Origin: Gammaproteobacteria bacterium
GTDB lineage: Bacteria > Pseudomonadota > Gammaproteobacteria > Steroidobacterales > Steroidobacteraceae
Assembly (NCBI GenBank): GCA_025359565.1
Contig: JANYFY010000009.1
Coordinates: 310,001 to 374,000, forward strand
Reading direction: 5' to 3'
DNA length: 64,000 bases
This document shows positions 10,122 to 19,759 of this stretch, piece after piece; the first letter of the stretch is position 1, and the number at the start of each line of letters is the position of its first letter. The notes beneath the pieces were generated by a model. It was not told the origin of the DNA. It was given only the letters and a program-made list of their open reading frames with translations, and did no database searches. The translations under genes were made by a program, and so were the position numbers.

Positions 10122-10917
10122 GTCGTCGCGTAATCCGGGCACCGATAAGCATGGTACCCAGAATGCCCAAATACACTAGCACCTGAATACCTTCGGGTCT
10201 GGCTTTGTAGCCGGCGAGGACCCCTAACGATTTGCCAATAAACGACTCGTCGGATAAAAGACGAGAGGTATCCCATAAAGGAGTACCCCAGGCTGGAAGT
10301 AGGTCACTTTGTACTAAGTAGCCTGCGGCGGTTGAGGCTAATCCCGCTGCCAGTACCATCAGCATAATATTAGTCACACTAAAGAAATATTTAAGGGGTA
10401 CCCGCAATAAGCCACGATAGAGGATGAAACCCAATACCCCACCGCTACCGACGCCCAGCAAGATTCCCCCCACAAGCGACGCTGTTCCCACACCCCCCAC
10501 CGCCATCCCATACAAAAACAGCACAACCTCTGAACCTTCACGCAACACCGCGAGCGCCACGACGCTTAATAACACAGTCAATGAACGTTGACCCTGCTGG
10601 ACGGAACCCCCTACTGCTTTCATTTGTTGTGCCATTTCGCGTGAGTGCGATGACATCCAAGTGACGTGCCAGCCGATCATCAGAACGGCGATTAGCAGCA
10701 CTCCCGCATTGAAAAGATCTTGTCCGCCGCCGCCGGCCAGCGATGCAATAAAATCCGCACTCAACGCAACCAAAAATGCACCCGCAATGCCAAGCGCGAC
10801 GCCACCGAACACAAACCATTCTCGTCGCGGAACGCCACGCGTCGCGGCGGTCACGATGGAGATAATCAGGGCTGCCTCCAGCACTTCACGAAATACTAAT
10901 AGCGCAACACCGATCAT
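10114..10917 (-). CDS. FTR1-family high-affinity iron permease
   Basis: A 267-residue inner-membrane permease of the FTR1/EfeU family. It carries two REXXE iron-coordination motifs in the expected membrane helices: REVLEAALIISIV at about residue 10 and REGSEVVLFLYGMAVGG at about residue 127, so it should move ferric or oxidised iron inward. Hydrophobic helices recur through the chain. It sits between a secreted cupredoxin-like protein (stop one base upstream) and a predicted outer-membrane protein (overlapping start). The usual partners EfeO and EfeB are not present as such; the cupredoxin-like protein probably takes the EfeO cupredoxin role. Confidence 0.9.
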   Translation of the reverse strand: MIGVALLVFREVLEAALIISIVTAATRGVPRREWFVFGGVALGIAGAFLVALSADFIASLAGGGGQDLFNAGVLLIAVLMIGWHVTWMSSHSREMAQQMKAVGGSVQQGQRSLTVLLSVVALAVLREGSEVVLFLYGMAVGGVGTASLVGGILLGVGSGGVLGFILYRGLLRVPLKYFFSVTNIMLMVLAAGLASTAAGYLVQSDLLPAWGTPLWDTSRLLSDESFIGKSLGVLAGYKARPEGIQVLVYLGILGTMLIGARITRRHA

Positions 10918-10918
10918 A

Positions 10919-11284
10919 TTATTTCACTATCAGCCGGCCTTGGGCCGTGCCGCGATGAAAATCGCCGTAAAAGTTGTAGGTGCCAGCGTGCAATGGCCCG
11001 ACGTAAACCAAAATAGTACGTTTCGCTAACATGATGCTCTCGCGGTTTAAATCGGTGCTTTCGAATTCCTCGGGCGTGGGATCCTCGTTGGTCACGCGCA
11101 GCCGGAATTTAGTTTCCGCCGGCACGCTAAGTTCGCTCGGCTGGTAAAAGTGATCCTTAATAACCAGATCAAATTCCGGTATGTCGGCCGCGTTCGCTGC
11201 ATTAAAAATTGCGCTACTGAGCGCTGCGCTAAGAGCAGTTGCCCAGAGGAGCGAACGACTGGCATGAATGAAATTTGACGTCAT
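10919..11284 (-). CDS. Secreted cupredoxin-like protein of the FTR1 operon
   Basis: A 121-residue protein with signal peptide (about residues 1-33, ending FNAANAA) and one cupredoxin-like beta sandwich: IPEFDLVIKDHFYQPSELSV and TYNFYGDFHRGTAQGRLIV. The mature part has no cysteine, so a type-1 copper centre of the normal kind is not possible; it resembles the EfeO cupredoxin domain that serves iron uptake. The frame extends upstream to 11443, but that would run through the LOG-family gene region and put the signal peptide inside; ATG at 11284 is right. It has no Shine-Dalgarno sequence and starts four bases from a Fur-like palindrome. First gene of the operon with FTR1. Confidence 0.85.
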   Translation of the reverse strand: MTSNFIHASRSLLWATALSAALSSAIFNAANAADIPEFDLVIKDHFYQPSELSVPAETKFRLRVTNEDPTPEEFESTDLNRESIMLAKRTILVYVGPLHAGTYNFYGDFHRGTAQGRLIVK

Positions 11285-11287
11285 ATA

Positions 11288-11304
11288 CGAATGATAATCG
11301 TTCG
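11288..11304. promoter_or_regulatory. Fur-box-like palindrome at the start of the iron operon
   Basis: CGAATGATAATCGTTCG is a 17-bp inverted repeat with one mismatched pair and includes AATGATAATC, identical to the core of the Fur consensus; over the 19-bp consensus I count 13 matches. It ends three bases before the ATG of the cupredoxin-like gene, closer than a normal operator, which suggests either a very short or leaderless transcript. Confidence 0.6.
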
Positions 11305-11336
11305 CATTACAGGCGTCAACTTGGGCTGTTGGGGCC

Positions 11337-12110
11337 CTATTCGGTTGATTTGCAGCTGCGCGAATGCGCAAACAACGGGATATCCTCGGATCTCGTGGGG
11401 GTAAGCGCAGCTTGAACATGCAGCAACGCGCTCGCCGGATCATCTACAAACTCAAACAATTCCAAATCGTCACGACTAATCATGCCGTGACGATGCAATG
11501 CTTCAAAATTGATAATTTCATGCCAGTACTCTGAACCGTATAGCAGCACTGGGATTTTGGTTTGCAATTTCCGGGTTTGGGTGAGAGTTAATATTTCACA
11601 GAGCTCATCTAAAGTACCAAAGCCGCCCGGAAACACGATTAACGCACGTGCTAGATGAGCGAACCATAGTTTGCGCATAAAAAAATAATGGAACTCAAAA
11701 GACAGTTCCGGCGTAATGTACCGATTAGGACGTTGCTCATGTGGGAGACTGATGTTGAAGCCAATGCTGCGACCTTGCGCATCCGCCGCACCGCGATTCG
11801 CGGCTTCCATAATGCCGCCCCCGCCACCGGAGCAGACAATAAAACGATTCGCAGGTTGGGCAAGCCCCTTTGACCATTGTGTAATAAGTTTGGAAAGTTC
11901 GCGCGCTTCTCGGTAAAAACGTCCCATTGGCCCGTCTTCAGTGAGCCGGGCTGAGCCGAAGAACACTATGGTGTCATGTACCTGTGCGCGCTGCAGTGCG
12001 CTTAAAGGCTTAAGATACTCGGCTAAGATACGAATAGGCCGAGCGTCATCGCTGTTGAGAAAGGATTCGTCTAGGTAGGCGAGTTTACTGTGCGGCTCGG
12101 GTGTATTCAT
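11337..12110 (-). CDS. LOG-family nucleotide 5'-monophosphate phosphoribohydrolase
   Basis: A TIGR00730/LOG family protein of 257 residues with the two signature motifs: VCSGGGGGIMEAANRGA near residue 92 and PGGFGTLDELCEILTL near residue 160. Family members (known as LONELY GUY in plants) cleave the N-glycosidic bond of nucleoside monophosphates, releasing a base and ribose 5-phosphate. The physiological substrate in this organism is unknown. Its start lies two bases after the stop of the exoribonuclease gene, so both are probably on one transcript, which gives a loose nucleotide-salvage context. Confidence 0.88.
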   Translation of the reverse strand: MNTPEPHSKLAYLDESFLNSDDARPIRILAEYLKPLSALQRAQVHDTIVFFGSARLTEDGPMGRFYREARELSKLITQWSKGLAQPANRFIVCSGGGGGIMEAANRGAADAQGRSIGFNISLPHEQRPNRYITPELSFEFHYFFMRKLWFAHLARALIVFPGGFGTLDELCEILTLTQTRKLQTKIPVLLYGSEYWHEIINFEALHRHGMISRDDLELFEFVDDPASALLHVQAALTPTRSEDIPLFAHSRSCKSTE

Positions 12111-12112
12111 TT

Positions 12113-13582
12113 TTAGTTCACTCGAGCAAAATCAATAAAGCCGCGCTCCATATCGGTATGCAATAATTTAACTTTGATTCGATTGCCGATATCGAGGCCC
12201 TGAAAATCTTTTACCAACCGACCTTCAGCCATGGGGCCCGTAATTCGAACCCAAGTTCCCTTATCGGATGCGCCGGTAACGATGGCATCAAAATCTTGGC
12301 CGACACGCGAACCCAACAGCATTGCAGCCGCTGATTTTTTTACCTGTCGTTCCACCTTAGCGGCATTATCTTCTTGTTCTGTGCAATGTTCTGCTAATGA
12401 CTGCAATTCGACATTACTGTAAGGGGCCGGTTGATTTAAAAGTGCCGCCTTGAGTAAGCGCTGAGTAATGACATCGGGGAAACGTCGGTTGGGCGCCGTC
12501 GAGTGGGTGTAGTCGCGTGCTGCAAGACCGAAATGACCCTCGCTTGTTTGCCCAGGTCGTTCAAATACGTACTCTCCGGAACCGAGTAGTTTAATCACGG
12601 ACAACGAGAGATCCGCAAATCGCTGTGGGTCACTTAGCCGCCGACGCGACAGAAAAGCATCCAACGCGCTGGCGTCCGGCGTGGGAGGCAATGTATCGCC
12701 GAATCCTTTGGCCAGCGTCGCAATGCCGTCCCATCGTTTGGGCGTACGAAGTATACGGCGCAAAGAAGGTAGGCCTTTCGACTCCAAAAAACGGGCAGCT
12801 ACGCCGTTAGCCGCAATCATGAGATCTTCGATAAGTTCCTGGGCGCGATTTTTGGGGTTGGGTTGTAAGTCAACCAGTAGCTCGCCATCAAATACCGCAC
12901 GAGCTTCTAGAGACTCTAAATTGAGTGCGCCGTTCCGGTGTCGCTGCTCTTTAAGGGTCTGCGCGACCTTATCCTGCAACCGAATTTGCGCATCCAAACC
13001 CGCTACACTTGCAATGCGAGCAGGGACTGGACCGGTACCGTCAAGCCACGCGGCGACGCTACGGTACGCAAGTTTGGCGCGATTGACTACGCGAGCGCGA
13101 TATATATCTGATTGCCTTACAATGCCGTCGGGAGTTACGGTCATTTCCATTACCATACTTAGACGTTCTTGATCCTCCGAAAAAGACGTCAAATTTGTAG
13201 ATAATTTTTCTGGGAGCATCGGAAAAATTTGCGCGACGGTGTAAACCGACGTGGTATTCATGCGCGCGTGATCGTCGATCGGTGTCCCTGTTTTTACTAG
13301 GCAATCAACGTCGGCGATGCTCACCAACACTTTGATCGACCCATCGTCTAGTGTTTCAGCAAATTCGATTTGATCAAGATCCCGCGAATCATCGTTATCA
13401 ATAGATGACCATAGAAGGGATCGTAGGTCGCGAATGGTACTTCCCATTTCCGCGGACGCTTGTTGAATAGCATCGGCTTGTTTCAGCGCAGCGGCTGAAA
13501 ACACCGGCGTGAGACCTCGCTCATTCATAACTTCGGCTGCTATGCGCTTAAGCTCTTGAAACTGACTTATATTTTTTGGCAT
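12113..13582 (-). CDS. RNB-domain exoribonuclease (RNase II-like)
   Basis: A 489-residue 3'-5' exoribonuclease. The RNB catalytic block is near residue 65: IDNDDSRDLDQIEFAE, with the metal-binding aspartates, though the last acid of the classical SxDxDD run is Q, as in the shorter RNase II-like subfamily. HFGLAARDYTHSTAPNRRFPD near residue 345 is the substrate-binding RNB motif (shown here as 20 residues plus a final aspartate). A C-terminal S1-like barrel follows (DFDAIVTGASDKGTWVRI). The protein is shorter than RNase R and lacks N-terminal cold-shock domains. The frame opens at 13684, but ATG at 13582 has GGAGG ten bases upstream and is preferred. Confidence 0.88.
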   Translation of the reverse strand: MPKNISQFQELKRIAAEVMNERGLTPVFSAAALKQADAIQQASAEMGSTIRDLRSLLWSSIDNDDSRDLDQIEFAETLDDGSIKVLVSIADVDCLVKTGTPIDDHARMNTTSVYTVAQIFPMLPEKLSTNLTSFSEDQERLSMVMEMTVTPDGIVRQSDIYRARVVNRAKLAYRSVAAWLDGTGPVPARIASVAGLDAQIRLQDKVAQTLKEQRHRNGALNLESLEARAVFDGELLVDLQPNPKNRAQELIEDLMIAANGVAARFLESKGLPSLRRILRTPKRWDGIATLAKGFGDTLPPTPDASALDAFLSRRRLSDPQRFADLSLSVIKLLGSGEYVFERPGQTSEGHFGLAARDYTHSTAPNRRFPDVITQRLLKAALLNQPAPYSNVELQSLAEHCTEQEDNAAKVERQVKKSAAAMLLGSRVGQDFDAIVTGASDKGTWVRITGPMAEGRLVKDFQGLDIGNRIKVKLLHTDMERGFIDFARVN

Positions 13583-13721
13583 TGAACATGATCCTCCATT
13601 AATTGCCTGGTAACCGTTTGTACGGTCCCTGTTTACTTTAAGGCGAAATTGTGTGAGCTGGTTCCGTATTATGACGTATTGCACTTGCCCAAGGGACCCT
13701 AGACCTTAGATAGTGCCAGCG

Positions 13722-14216
13722 ATGACCCCAAAGCCACAAATAACCCTGCCTTCTACTCGTGAACGGCGTGACGAGTCGGAGCGCAGACAACGGATATGGT
13801 GGTCAGCTATCTACGGCAGCTTTAATCCACGCCGGCGCAGCGCCACTCGACGGCTTCATGATTCCCGTTTTTATGCTTTGGATTGGCACGCCGCTCATCT
13901 GCTGGCGGTCGCTATTGCCATTCTGCTTTTAAGTTTGGTGGATGCTTTTGTGACACTGCTGCTGTTGTCGGGCGGAGCAGACGAAATAAATCCTGTGATG
14001 GCAACGGTCGTGTATACCAGCGCCAGTGTTTTTACCGTCGTCAAAATGGCGATGACCGGCGTTTGTGTGGTGTTTATGGTGTTTATGGCACGCTATCGAT
14101 TTTTGCGCTTAGTCCCAGTTGAGTGGGTTCTATACGTTATTTTGGTGGCTTATGTGGGCCTCGTTGCCTATGAGTTTTGGCTGCTAAAAGCGCTTGGCAT
14201 CCCTTTGGCGCCCTAA
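13722..14216 (+). CDS. DUF5658-like small membrane protein
   Basis: A protein of 164 residues (167 if GTG at 13713 is the start). An arginine-rich, soluble N-terminus of about 45 residues (RERRDESERRQRIWW) is followed by three or four membrane segments: LLAVAIAILLLSLVDAFVTL, then VFTVVKMAMTGVCVVFMVFM, then LYVILVAYVGLVAYEFWLL. DAFVTLLLLSGGADEINPVM is the pattern by which DUF5658 proteins are recognised. No function is known. It stands alone between the divergent exoribonuclease gene and sucA, with 79 bases to sucA. Confidence 0.7.
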   Translation: MTPKPQITLPSTRERRDESERRQRIWWSAIYGSFNPRRRSATRRLHDSRFYALDWHAAHLLAVAIAILLLSLVDAFVTLLLLSGGADEINPVMATVVYTSASVFTVVKMAMTGVCVVFMVFMARYRFLRLVPVEWVLYVILVAYVGLVAYEFWLLKALGIPLAP

Positions 14217-14295
14217 TATCGGGCTGGATTCCATAATAGTGGTCGTTGCGCTAAACTAAATAGCTAATAGCTAACTGTTTGAACTGAAACCTGAA

Positions 14296-17139
14296 ATGCC
14301 TCAGTCATTTGTTGATTTGGCTAGTACGGCTTTAAATGGCCCAAACGCTGCCTTTATTGAAGATCTCTACGAACAGTATTTGCGCGATCCTAATACTGTG
14401 GCTACAAGCTGGCGCGAATATTTCGAAAAAATTGCACTCGGCCACACTCAGGTGGCGACAACGCAAACGCAATCCCAAATCCAAATATTGTCAAGGATGG
14501 ACGAAGTCAGCGCAAAACAGTCAGCTGTCTCACGCCTTATACAAGTGTATTTAAACCGCGGACATTTGACCGCTAGACTCGATCCGTTGGGCATTGAGGA
14601 ACGGGTCAAACCTTACGTGCTGGAATTGTCCTATTTTGGCCTTGCGCAGACGGATCTAGAGACGGAGTTTTTTACGGGCAGCCAGAATGCAGCCATTCCG
14701 GTACGTGCGAAACTTAAAAAAATCTTAGCGGACTTGCAGTTTATTTATGGAGATACTATCGGTGCCGAGTTTGCTCATGTGTCAGACAGCGATGAGCGAC
14801 TGTGGCTTCGCGATAATTTCCAAGCTGCGCGTATTCAACGAAAATTTAACGTTGATGAAAAGAAAAATATTCTCTGGCAATTGACGGCTGCCGAAGGACT
14901 CGAACGTTATCTTCACACCAAGTACGTAGGGCAGAAACGTTTCTCGTTGGAAGGTGGCGACAGTTTAATTCCGTTGCTGGATGATCTGGTGCAACAAGGC
15001 GGCCGCGCTGGGGTCGAGGAAACCATTATCGGGATGGCCCATCGGGGTCGGCTTAATGTTTTGGTGAACTTGCTGGGTAAATCGCCTAAAGATTTGTTTA
15101 GCGAATTTGAAGGCCAATATGATCTAGCGAAATTGCGCGGCTCGGGCGACGTGAAATATCATAAAGGGTTTTCGTCTGATCTGAAGACCACCTCTGGAAA
15201 TGTTCATGTGGCTCTCGCCTTTAATCCTTCCCACCTTGAGATTGTAAATGCGGTGGTGGAGGGTTCCGTGCGTGCTCGTCAGGAGCGACGTGGTGACGCA
15301 AGAGGCGATAAAGTTTTGGCGGTACAGATTCATGGTGACGCCGCATTTGCGGGGCAGGGTGTGGTAATGGAGACGCTGCAGCTATCCCAAGCTCGTGGTT
15401 TCTACACGGGCGGCACGGTGCACGTTATTATTAATAACCAAGTCGGCTTTACTACTAGCAATCCCCGCGATTCGCGTTCCACCTTGTACTGTTCCGATGT
15501 CGCTAAGATGGTAGAGGCGCCGATTTTTCATGTCAATGCGGACGATCCAGAAGCGGTGTGCTTCGTGGCGCGCTATGCGCTCGAATATCGCATGAAATTT
15601 CATAAGGACGTGGTAATTGATCTGGTGTGCTATCGACGACATGGTCATAACGAAGCGGATGAGCCTGCGGCAACGCAGCCGCTTATGTATCAGGTGATCC
15701 GTAAGAAGCCTACGGTGCGCCAAATTTATGCAGAAAAGCTTGCCTCGGAAGGTATATTGAGCACAGCGGAATCGCTGTTGATGATTGAGCAATATCGAAA
15801 TGGGTTGGATCAGGGCACACCGCAAGCACGAGCGGCACTCGGTTTGATAGGTAATAAATATACGGTAGATTGGAGTGAGTACTTGGGCGCCGATTGGTCT
15901 GAACCGGTTAAGACTGCGATAGATATGTCGCGTCTTAAAGCGCTGGGTAGTGCAATTACCGAGTATCCACCCGAATGGCAATTACATCCACGCGTACTGG
16001 CAGTGATTCAGGCACGGCGGAAAATGATGTCTGGCGAATTATCGTTAGACTGGGGTTGTGCGGAAAACTTGGCCTACGCCAGTTTGATTCAAGAAGGATA
16101 CCCGGTGCGACTGACTGGCCAAGATAGCGGACGCGGAACGTTTTTTCATCGACACGCCGTGCTGCATGATCAAGTGACGGGTCGTAGTTATACTCCTTTG
16201 CAGCATTTAGCGACCAACCAACCCACATTCACGGTCACCGACTCGGTTCTGTCCGAAGAGGCCGTCATGGGGTTTGAATATGGTTTTTCGACGACAGAGC
16301 CTCATTGCCTCACTATTTGGGAAGGTCAATTTGGCGATTTTTGTAACGGCGCGCAAGTCGTGATTGACCAATTCATTAGTTCAGGTGAGGCTAAGTGGGG
16401 ACGACTTTCGGGTCTTACCTTGTTTCTGCCGCATGGTTATGAGGGTCAGGGTCCTGAGCACTCATCCGCACGCCTTGAGCGGTTCTTGCAACTCTGCGCC
16501 GAATACAATATCCAAGTCTGTATACCTTCTACTCCCGCACAAATGTTCTTTATGTTGCGCCGGCAAATGTTGCGATCGCTACGTAAACCGCTCGTTGTAA
16601 TGACACCGAAGAGTTTGTTACGCCATCCGTTGTCGGTTTCTAAGCTGGTTGATTTGACGAAAGGTGGCTTTCTTACAGTTATCGACGAAGTGGATAACCT
16701 AACGCCTTCCAAAATTACTCGCCTGGTGTTTTGCAGCGGTAAAGTATATTTTGATCTGCTTAAAGCACGCCGCGAATCAAAAGGCGATAACGTTGCCATT
16801 GTTCGAATCGAGCAACTGTATCCTTTTCCCTCTGACGAATATGAAGCAATTATTCGCAAGTATTCTAACGCCCGCGAAATTATCTGGTGTCAGGAAGAGC
16901 CACAAAATCAAGGTGCGTGGTACCAAATTCGACATCGATTACAAGCCAACTTAGGATCTCAAGACACTCTGTTATACGCAGGACGAGCTGGTTCTGCGGC
17001 AGCTGCTACCGGTATTTCCGCGCTCCATGATTTGCAACAGAGGACCCTAGTGAGTGCTGCGCTACAAGGCGTCCCGCCCGAGGAATCTTCCCGAAACACC
17101 CTGCGCCTACCGGCGACTCATACTAGGACTGGTTCATGA
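14296..17139 (+). CDS. sucA: 2-oxoglutarate dehydrogenase E1 component
   Basis: The thiamine-diphosphate decarboxylase of the 2-oxoglutarate dehydrogenase complex, 947 residues, normal length. The N-terminus holds the E2-binding segment ([19 protein letters not shown]). The TPP region includes [18 protein letters not shown] near residue 245 and [20 protein letters not shown] near residue 345, and [19 protein letters not shown] near residue 450. The second TPP-fold half contains [20 protein letters not shown] and the catalytic-site stretch [20 protein letters not shown]. It is first of sucA-sucB-lpdA; its TGA overlaps the ATG of sucB. Succinate dehydrogenase and succinyl-CoA ligase genes are not in the window. 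Confidence 0.97.
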   Translation: MPQSFVDLASTALNGPNAAFIEDLYEQYLRDPNTVATSWREYFEKIALGHTQVATTQTQSQIQILSRMDEVSAKQSAVSRLIQVYLNRGHLTARLDPLGIEERVKPYVLELSYFGLAQTDLETEFFTGSQNAAIPVRAKLKKILADLQFIYGDTIGAEFAHVSDSDERLWLRDNFQAARIQRKFNVDEKKNILWQLTAAEGLERYLHTKYVGQKRFSLEGGDSLIPLLDDLVQQGGRAGVEETIIGMAHRGRLNVLVNLLGKSPKDLFSEFEGQYDLAKLRGSGDVKYHKGFSSDLKTTSGNVHVALAFNPSHLEIVNAVVEGSVRARQERRGDARGDKVLAVQIHGDAAFAGQGVVMETLQLSQARGFYTGGTVHVIINNQVGFTTSNPRDSRSTLYCSDVAKMVEAPIFHVNADDPEAVCFVARYALEYRMKFHKDVVIDLVCYRRHGHNEADEPAATQPLMYQVIRKKPTVRQIYAEKLASEGILSTAESLLMIEQYRNGLDQGTPQARAALGLIGNKYTVDWSEYLGADWSEPVKTAIDMSRLKALGSAITEYPPEWQLHPRVLAVIQARRKMMSGELSLDWGCAENLAYASLIQEGYPVRLTGQDSGRGTFFHRHAVLHDQVTGRSYTPLQHLATNQPTFTVTDSVLSEEAVMGFEYGFSTTEPHCLTIWEGQFGDFCNGAQVVIDQFISSGEAKWGRLSGLTLFLPHGYEGQGPEHSSARLERFLQLCAEYNIQVCIPSTPAQMFFMLRRQMLRSLRKPLVVMTPKSLLRHPLSVSKLVDLTKGGFLTVIDEVDNLTPSKITRLVFCSGKVYFDLLKARRESKGDNVAIVRIEQLYPFPSDEYEAIIRKYSNAREIIWCQEEPQNQGAWYQIRHRLQANLGSQDTLLYAGRAGSAAAATGISALHDLQQRTLVSAALQGVPPEESSRNTLRLPATHTRTGS

Positions 17140-18335
17140 CAATAGAAGTTCGCGTGCCGCAACTCCCGGAATCTGTGGCTGACGCCACTTTGGTGTCGTG
17201 GCATAAGAAGCCGGGCGACTTCGTTGAGCGAGATGAGAATCTTGTGGACCTCGAAACCGACAAAGTCGTGCTCGAAGTTCCGGCACCCGTGGCCGGTGTG
17301 CTTAAGGCTATTAATTTGGCGAACGGTACTACGGTTACCAGCGGCCAAGTACTGGCGGTGATTGAACCGGGTACGACAGCGAGTATAGCGAGAAAAGCGG
17401 ACGTTACGCCTACGCAGGTAGGTGCAGGTGCTCCGCCCAATACAGACACCAAGCCCAGTCCAGCCGCCAAGCTGAGTCCAGCCGCCAAGCGCGTGGTTGA
17501 GGAGCAAAAAATCGATCCTACAGTTGTAATCGGTTCTGGGCGAGACGGACGAGTGTCCAAAGCAGATGTGGTTGGCTATTTGTCAGCGAGTGCAACTGCG
17601 GCTACAGCACCCGCACGACCGGCTGACTCCCACGGGGGTCGAACCGAGCGTGTGCCGATGACACGCTTACGGGCTCGAATTGCCGAGCGGATGGTGCAGG
17701 CACAGGCTACTCAGGCTTTACTGACTTCATTTAATGAGGTGGACCTCACCGCAGTTAACGATTTGCGAACTCGTTACAAAGATGTATTCGAGAAACAGTA
17801 CGGTGTAAAACTAGGGTTTATGTCCTTCTTCACTAAAGCTTGTGTGGAGGCACTCAAGAAATTTCGCTCCATTAATGCTTCGGTAGAAGACAATGATATT
17901 GTCTATCATGATTTCTATGATATTGGCGTTGCAGTATCGACCGAACGCGGGTTAATCGTGCCCGTGTTACGTGATGCGAATCTGCAGAGTTTCAGTGAAA
18001 TTGAAAAATCTATAGCGAATTATGCAGTTCGAGCTCGTTCAGGCGCGATAAGCCTAGAAGAACTGACTGGTGGTACTTTTACGATTACCAATGGTGGGGT
18101 ATTTGGATCGTTACTCTCGACGCCCATTGTAAATTCGCCACAGAGCGCTATTTTGGGAATGCACAAAATTCAAGATCGTCCTGTGGCAATAAGTGGTCAA
18201 GTGGTAGTGCGTCCTATGATGTATATCGCTTTGACCTACGATCATCGCATTATTGATGGTCGCGACGCGGTACAATTTTTGGTGACTGTCAAGCAATGCC
18301 TTGAAGATCCTTCGCGGATGGTGCTAGGAATATGA
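17136..18335 (+). CDS. sucB: Dihydrolipoyllysine succinyltransferase (E2 of 2-oxoglutarate dehydrogenase)
   Basis: Core of the complex: transfers the succinyl group to CoA. Order of parts in 399 residues: one lipoyl domain (residues 1-78, lipoyl lysine in [18 protein letters not shown]), a proline/alanine linker, a peripheral-subunit binding domain ([20 protein letters not shown] and [13 protein letters not shown]), another flexible linker, and the catalytic domain from about residue 165 ([20 protein letters not shown]). The active-site stretch [18 protein letters not shown] is intact. It starts in an ATGA overlap with sucA and ends in another with lpdA, so the three subunits are coupled. Confidence 0.96.
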   Translation: MTIEVRVPQLPESVADATLVSWHKKPGDFVERDENLVDLETDKVVLEVPAPVAGVLKAINLANGTTVTSGQVLAVIEPGTTASIARKADVTPTQVGAGAPPNTDTKPSPAAKLSPAAKRVVEEQKIDPTVVIGSGRDGRVSKADVVGYLSASATAATAPARPADSHGGRTERVPMTRLRARIAERMVQAQATQALLTSFNEVDLTAVNDLRTRYKDVFEKQYGVKLGFMSFFTKACVEALKKFRSINASVEDNDIVYHDFYDIGVAVSTERGLIVPVLRDANLQSFSEIEKSIANYAVRARSGAISLEELTGGTFTITNGGVFGSLLSTPIVNSPQSAILGMHKIQDRPVAISGQVVVRPMMYIALTYDHRIIDGRDAVQFLVTVKQCLEDPSRMVLGI

Positions 18336-19759
18336 GCGATGACTTCGATGTGGTAGTAATTGGTGCTGGGCCTGCGGGGTATCCTGCGGCAATTCGCGCT
18401 GCCCAGCATAAATTGAAAGTAGCTTGTGTGGATGAGTGGAAGAATTTCGACGGAAGTTACGCATTGGGCGGAACGTGCCTTAATGCGGGCTGTATTCCCT
18501 CTAAAGCATTATTAGAATCGTCGGAATTATATCAACGGGCTAAAGAAGAATTTTCACACCATGGCATACGTTTAGGCGAAATTACTCTCGATCTTGCCGC
18601 CATGCAGAAACGTCGTGCGTCCATCGTTAAGACTATGACGGGTGGAATATCCGCTTTATTTAAAGCCAACGGAGTCGTGGGGTACCAAGGACACGGACGA
18701 TTGCTGCCAGGGAATATCGTTCTGGTGACGGGCACAGACGGCGCTGAGAAGCGTCTCGCGGCGAAACACGTGATCCTCGCTTCAGGTTCGGTGCCCGTTC
18801 GGTTGAAGCCTGTGCCCCACGACGGCAAATACATCGTTGATTCATGGAATGCTTTGGAATTTGATGCAGTTCCAGCGCGTTTAGGTGTCATCGGTGCGGG
18901 CGTTATTGGTTTAGAATTAGGCAGCGTATGGCGCCGGCTAGGTAGCAACGTTACGGTTATCGAAGCCTTGGATCAATTTCTGCCAATGGTTGATCAGTCT
19001 ATTGCTAAAGAAGCCCAACGTCATTTTAAAAAATTAGGTTTGGACATTAAACTGGGAACAACAGTATCCCGAGCAGAAGTGCAGGGTAATACGGTTAGCG
19101 TCGTATATACCGACGCAGCCGGCGAGCATACTTTACAAGTTGACAAGCTTGTTGTTGCAGTCGGGCGTAGGCCGTATACGGACGGTTTACTAGCTGACGG
19201 AACTGGGGTTGTGGTAGACGAACGTGGGTTTATTGCCGTTGATGAACATTGCCGCACACCGGTGCAATCTGTTTGGGCTGTGGGCGATGCGGTACGCGGA
19301 CCGATGCTGGCACATAAGGGCAAGGAAGAAGGGGTAATGGTTGCCGATCTTATAGCGGGTCGTTTTGCTGAAATGAATTATAAAGTTATTCCTTCAGTTA
19401 TTTACACGGCACCTGAAATCGCATGGGTTGGCTTAACCGAAGAGCAAGTTAAGGCCAGCGGCCGAGATTATAAAGTGGGAAGTTTCCCGTTCTCCGCCAG
19501 CGGGCGGGCACGCGCCATGGAGGCGGCTGTGGGAATGGTAAAAATTGTCTCTGCCAAGGATGATGACGAAATTCTAGGTATTCATATAATCGGTCCGATG
19601 GCAGGTGAACTTATTGGTGAAGCGGTGTTAGCTATGGAGTATTCTGCGAGCACAGAAGACTTACAACGAACTATTCATGCTCATCCGACTCTGTCGGAAG
19701 CTTTACACGAAGCAGCCTTAAACGTGGATAAAATAGCGATCGACTCGCTTAATCGCTAA
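18332..19759 (+). CDS. lpdA: Dihydrolipoyl dehydrogenase (E3)
   Basis: FAD flavoprotein that reoxidises the lipoyl arm and reduces NAD+. In 475 residues: FAD-binding [17 protein letters not shown] at the start, the redox disulfide in [16 protein letters not shown] near residue 48, NAD-binding [16 protein letters not shown] near residue 188, and the catalytic [13 protein letters not shown] near the C-terminus with its His-Glu pair. It is the dedicated third gene of the operon, starting inside the sucB stop. Its last 11 bases overlap tail to tail with the J-domain gene on the other strand, leaving no room for a terminator between them. Confidence 0.96.
   Translation: MSDDFDVVVIGAGPAGYPAAIRAAQHKLKVACVDEWKNFDGSYALGGTCLNAGCIPSKALLESSELYQRAKEEFSHHGIRLGEITLDLAAMQKRRASIVKTMTGGISALFKANGVVGYQGHGRLLPGNIVLVTGTDGAEKRLAAKHVILASGSVPVRLKPVPHDGKYIVDSWNALEFDAVPARLGVIGAGVIGLELGSVWRRLGSNVTVIEALDQFLPMVDQSIAKEAQRHFKKLGLDIKLGTTVSRAEVQGNTVSVVYTDAAGEHTLQVDKLVVAVGRRPYTDGLLADGTGVVVDERGFIAVDEHCRTPVQSVWAVGDAVRGPMLAHKGKEEGVMVADLIAGRFAEMNYKVIPSVIYTAPEIAWVGLTEEQVKASGRDYKVGSFPFSASGRARAMEAAVGMVKIVSAKDDDEILGIHIIGPMAGELIGEAVLAMEYSASTEDLQRTIHAHPTLSEALHEAALNVDKIAIDSLNR

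Noticed and set aside
15382-15981. 199-codon frame antisense to sucA
   Set aside because: Entirely inside a well-conserved gene and without protein motifs; a shadow of sucA codon bias.
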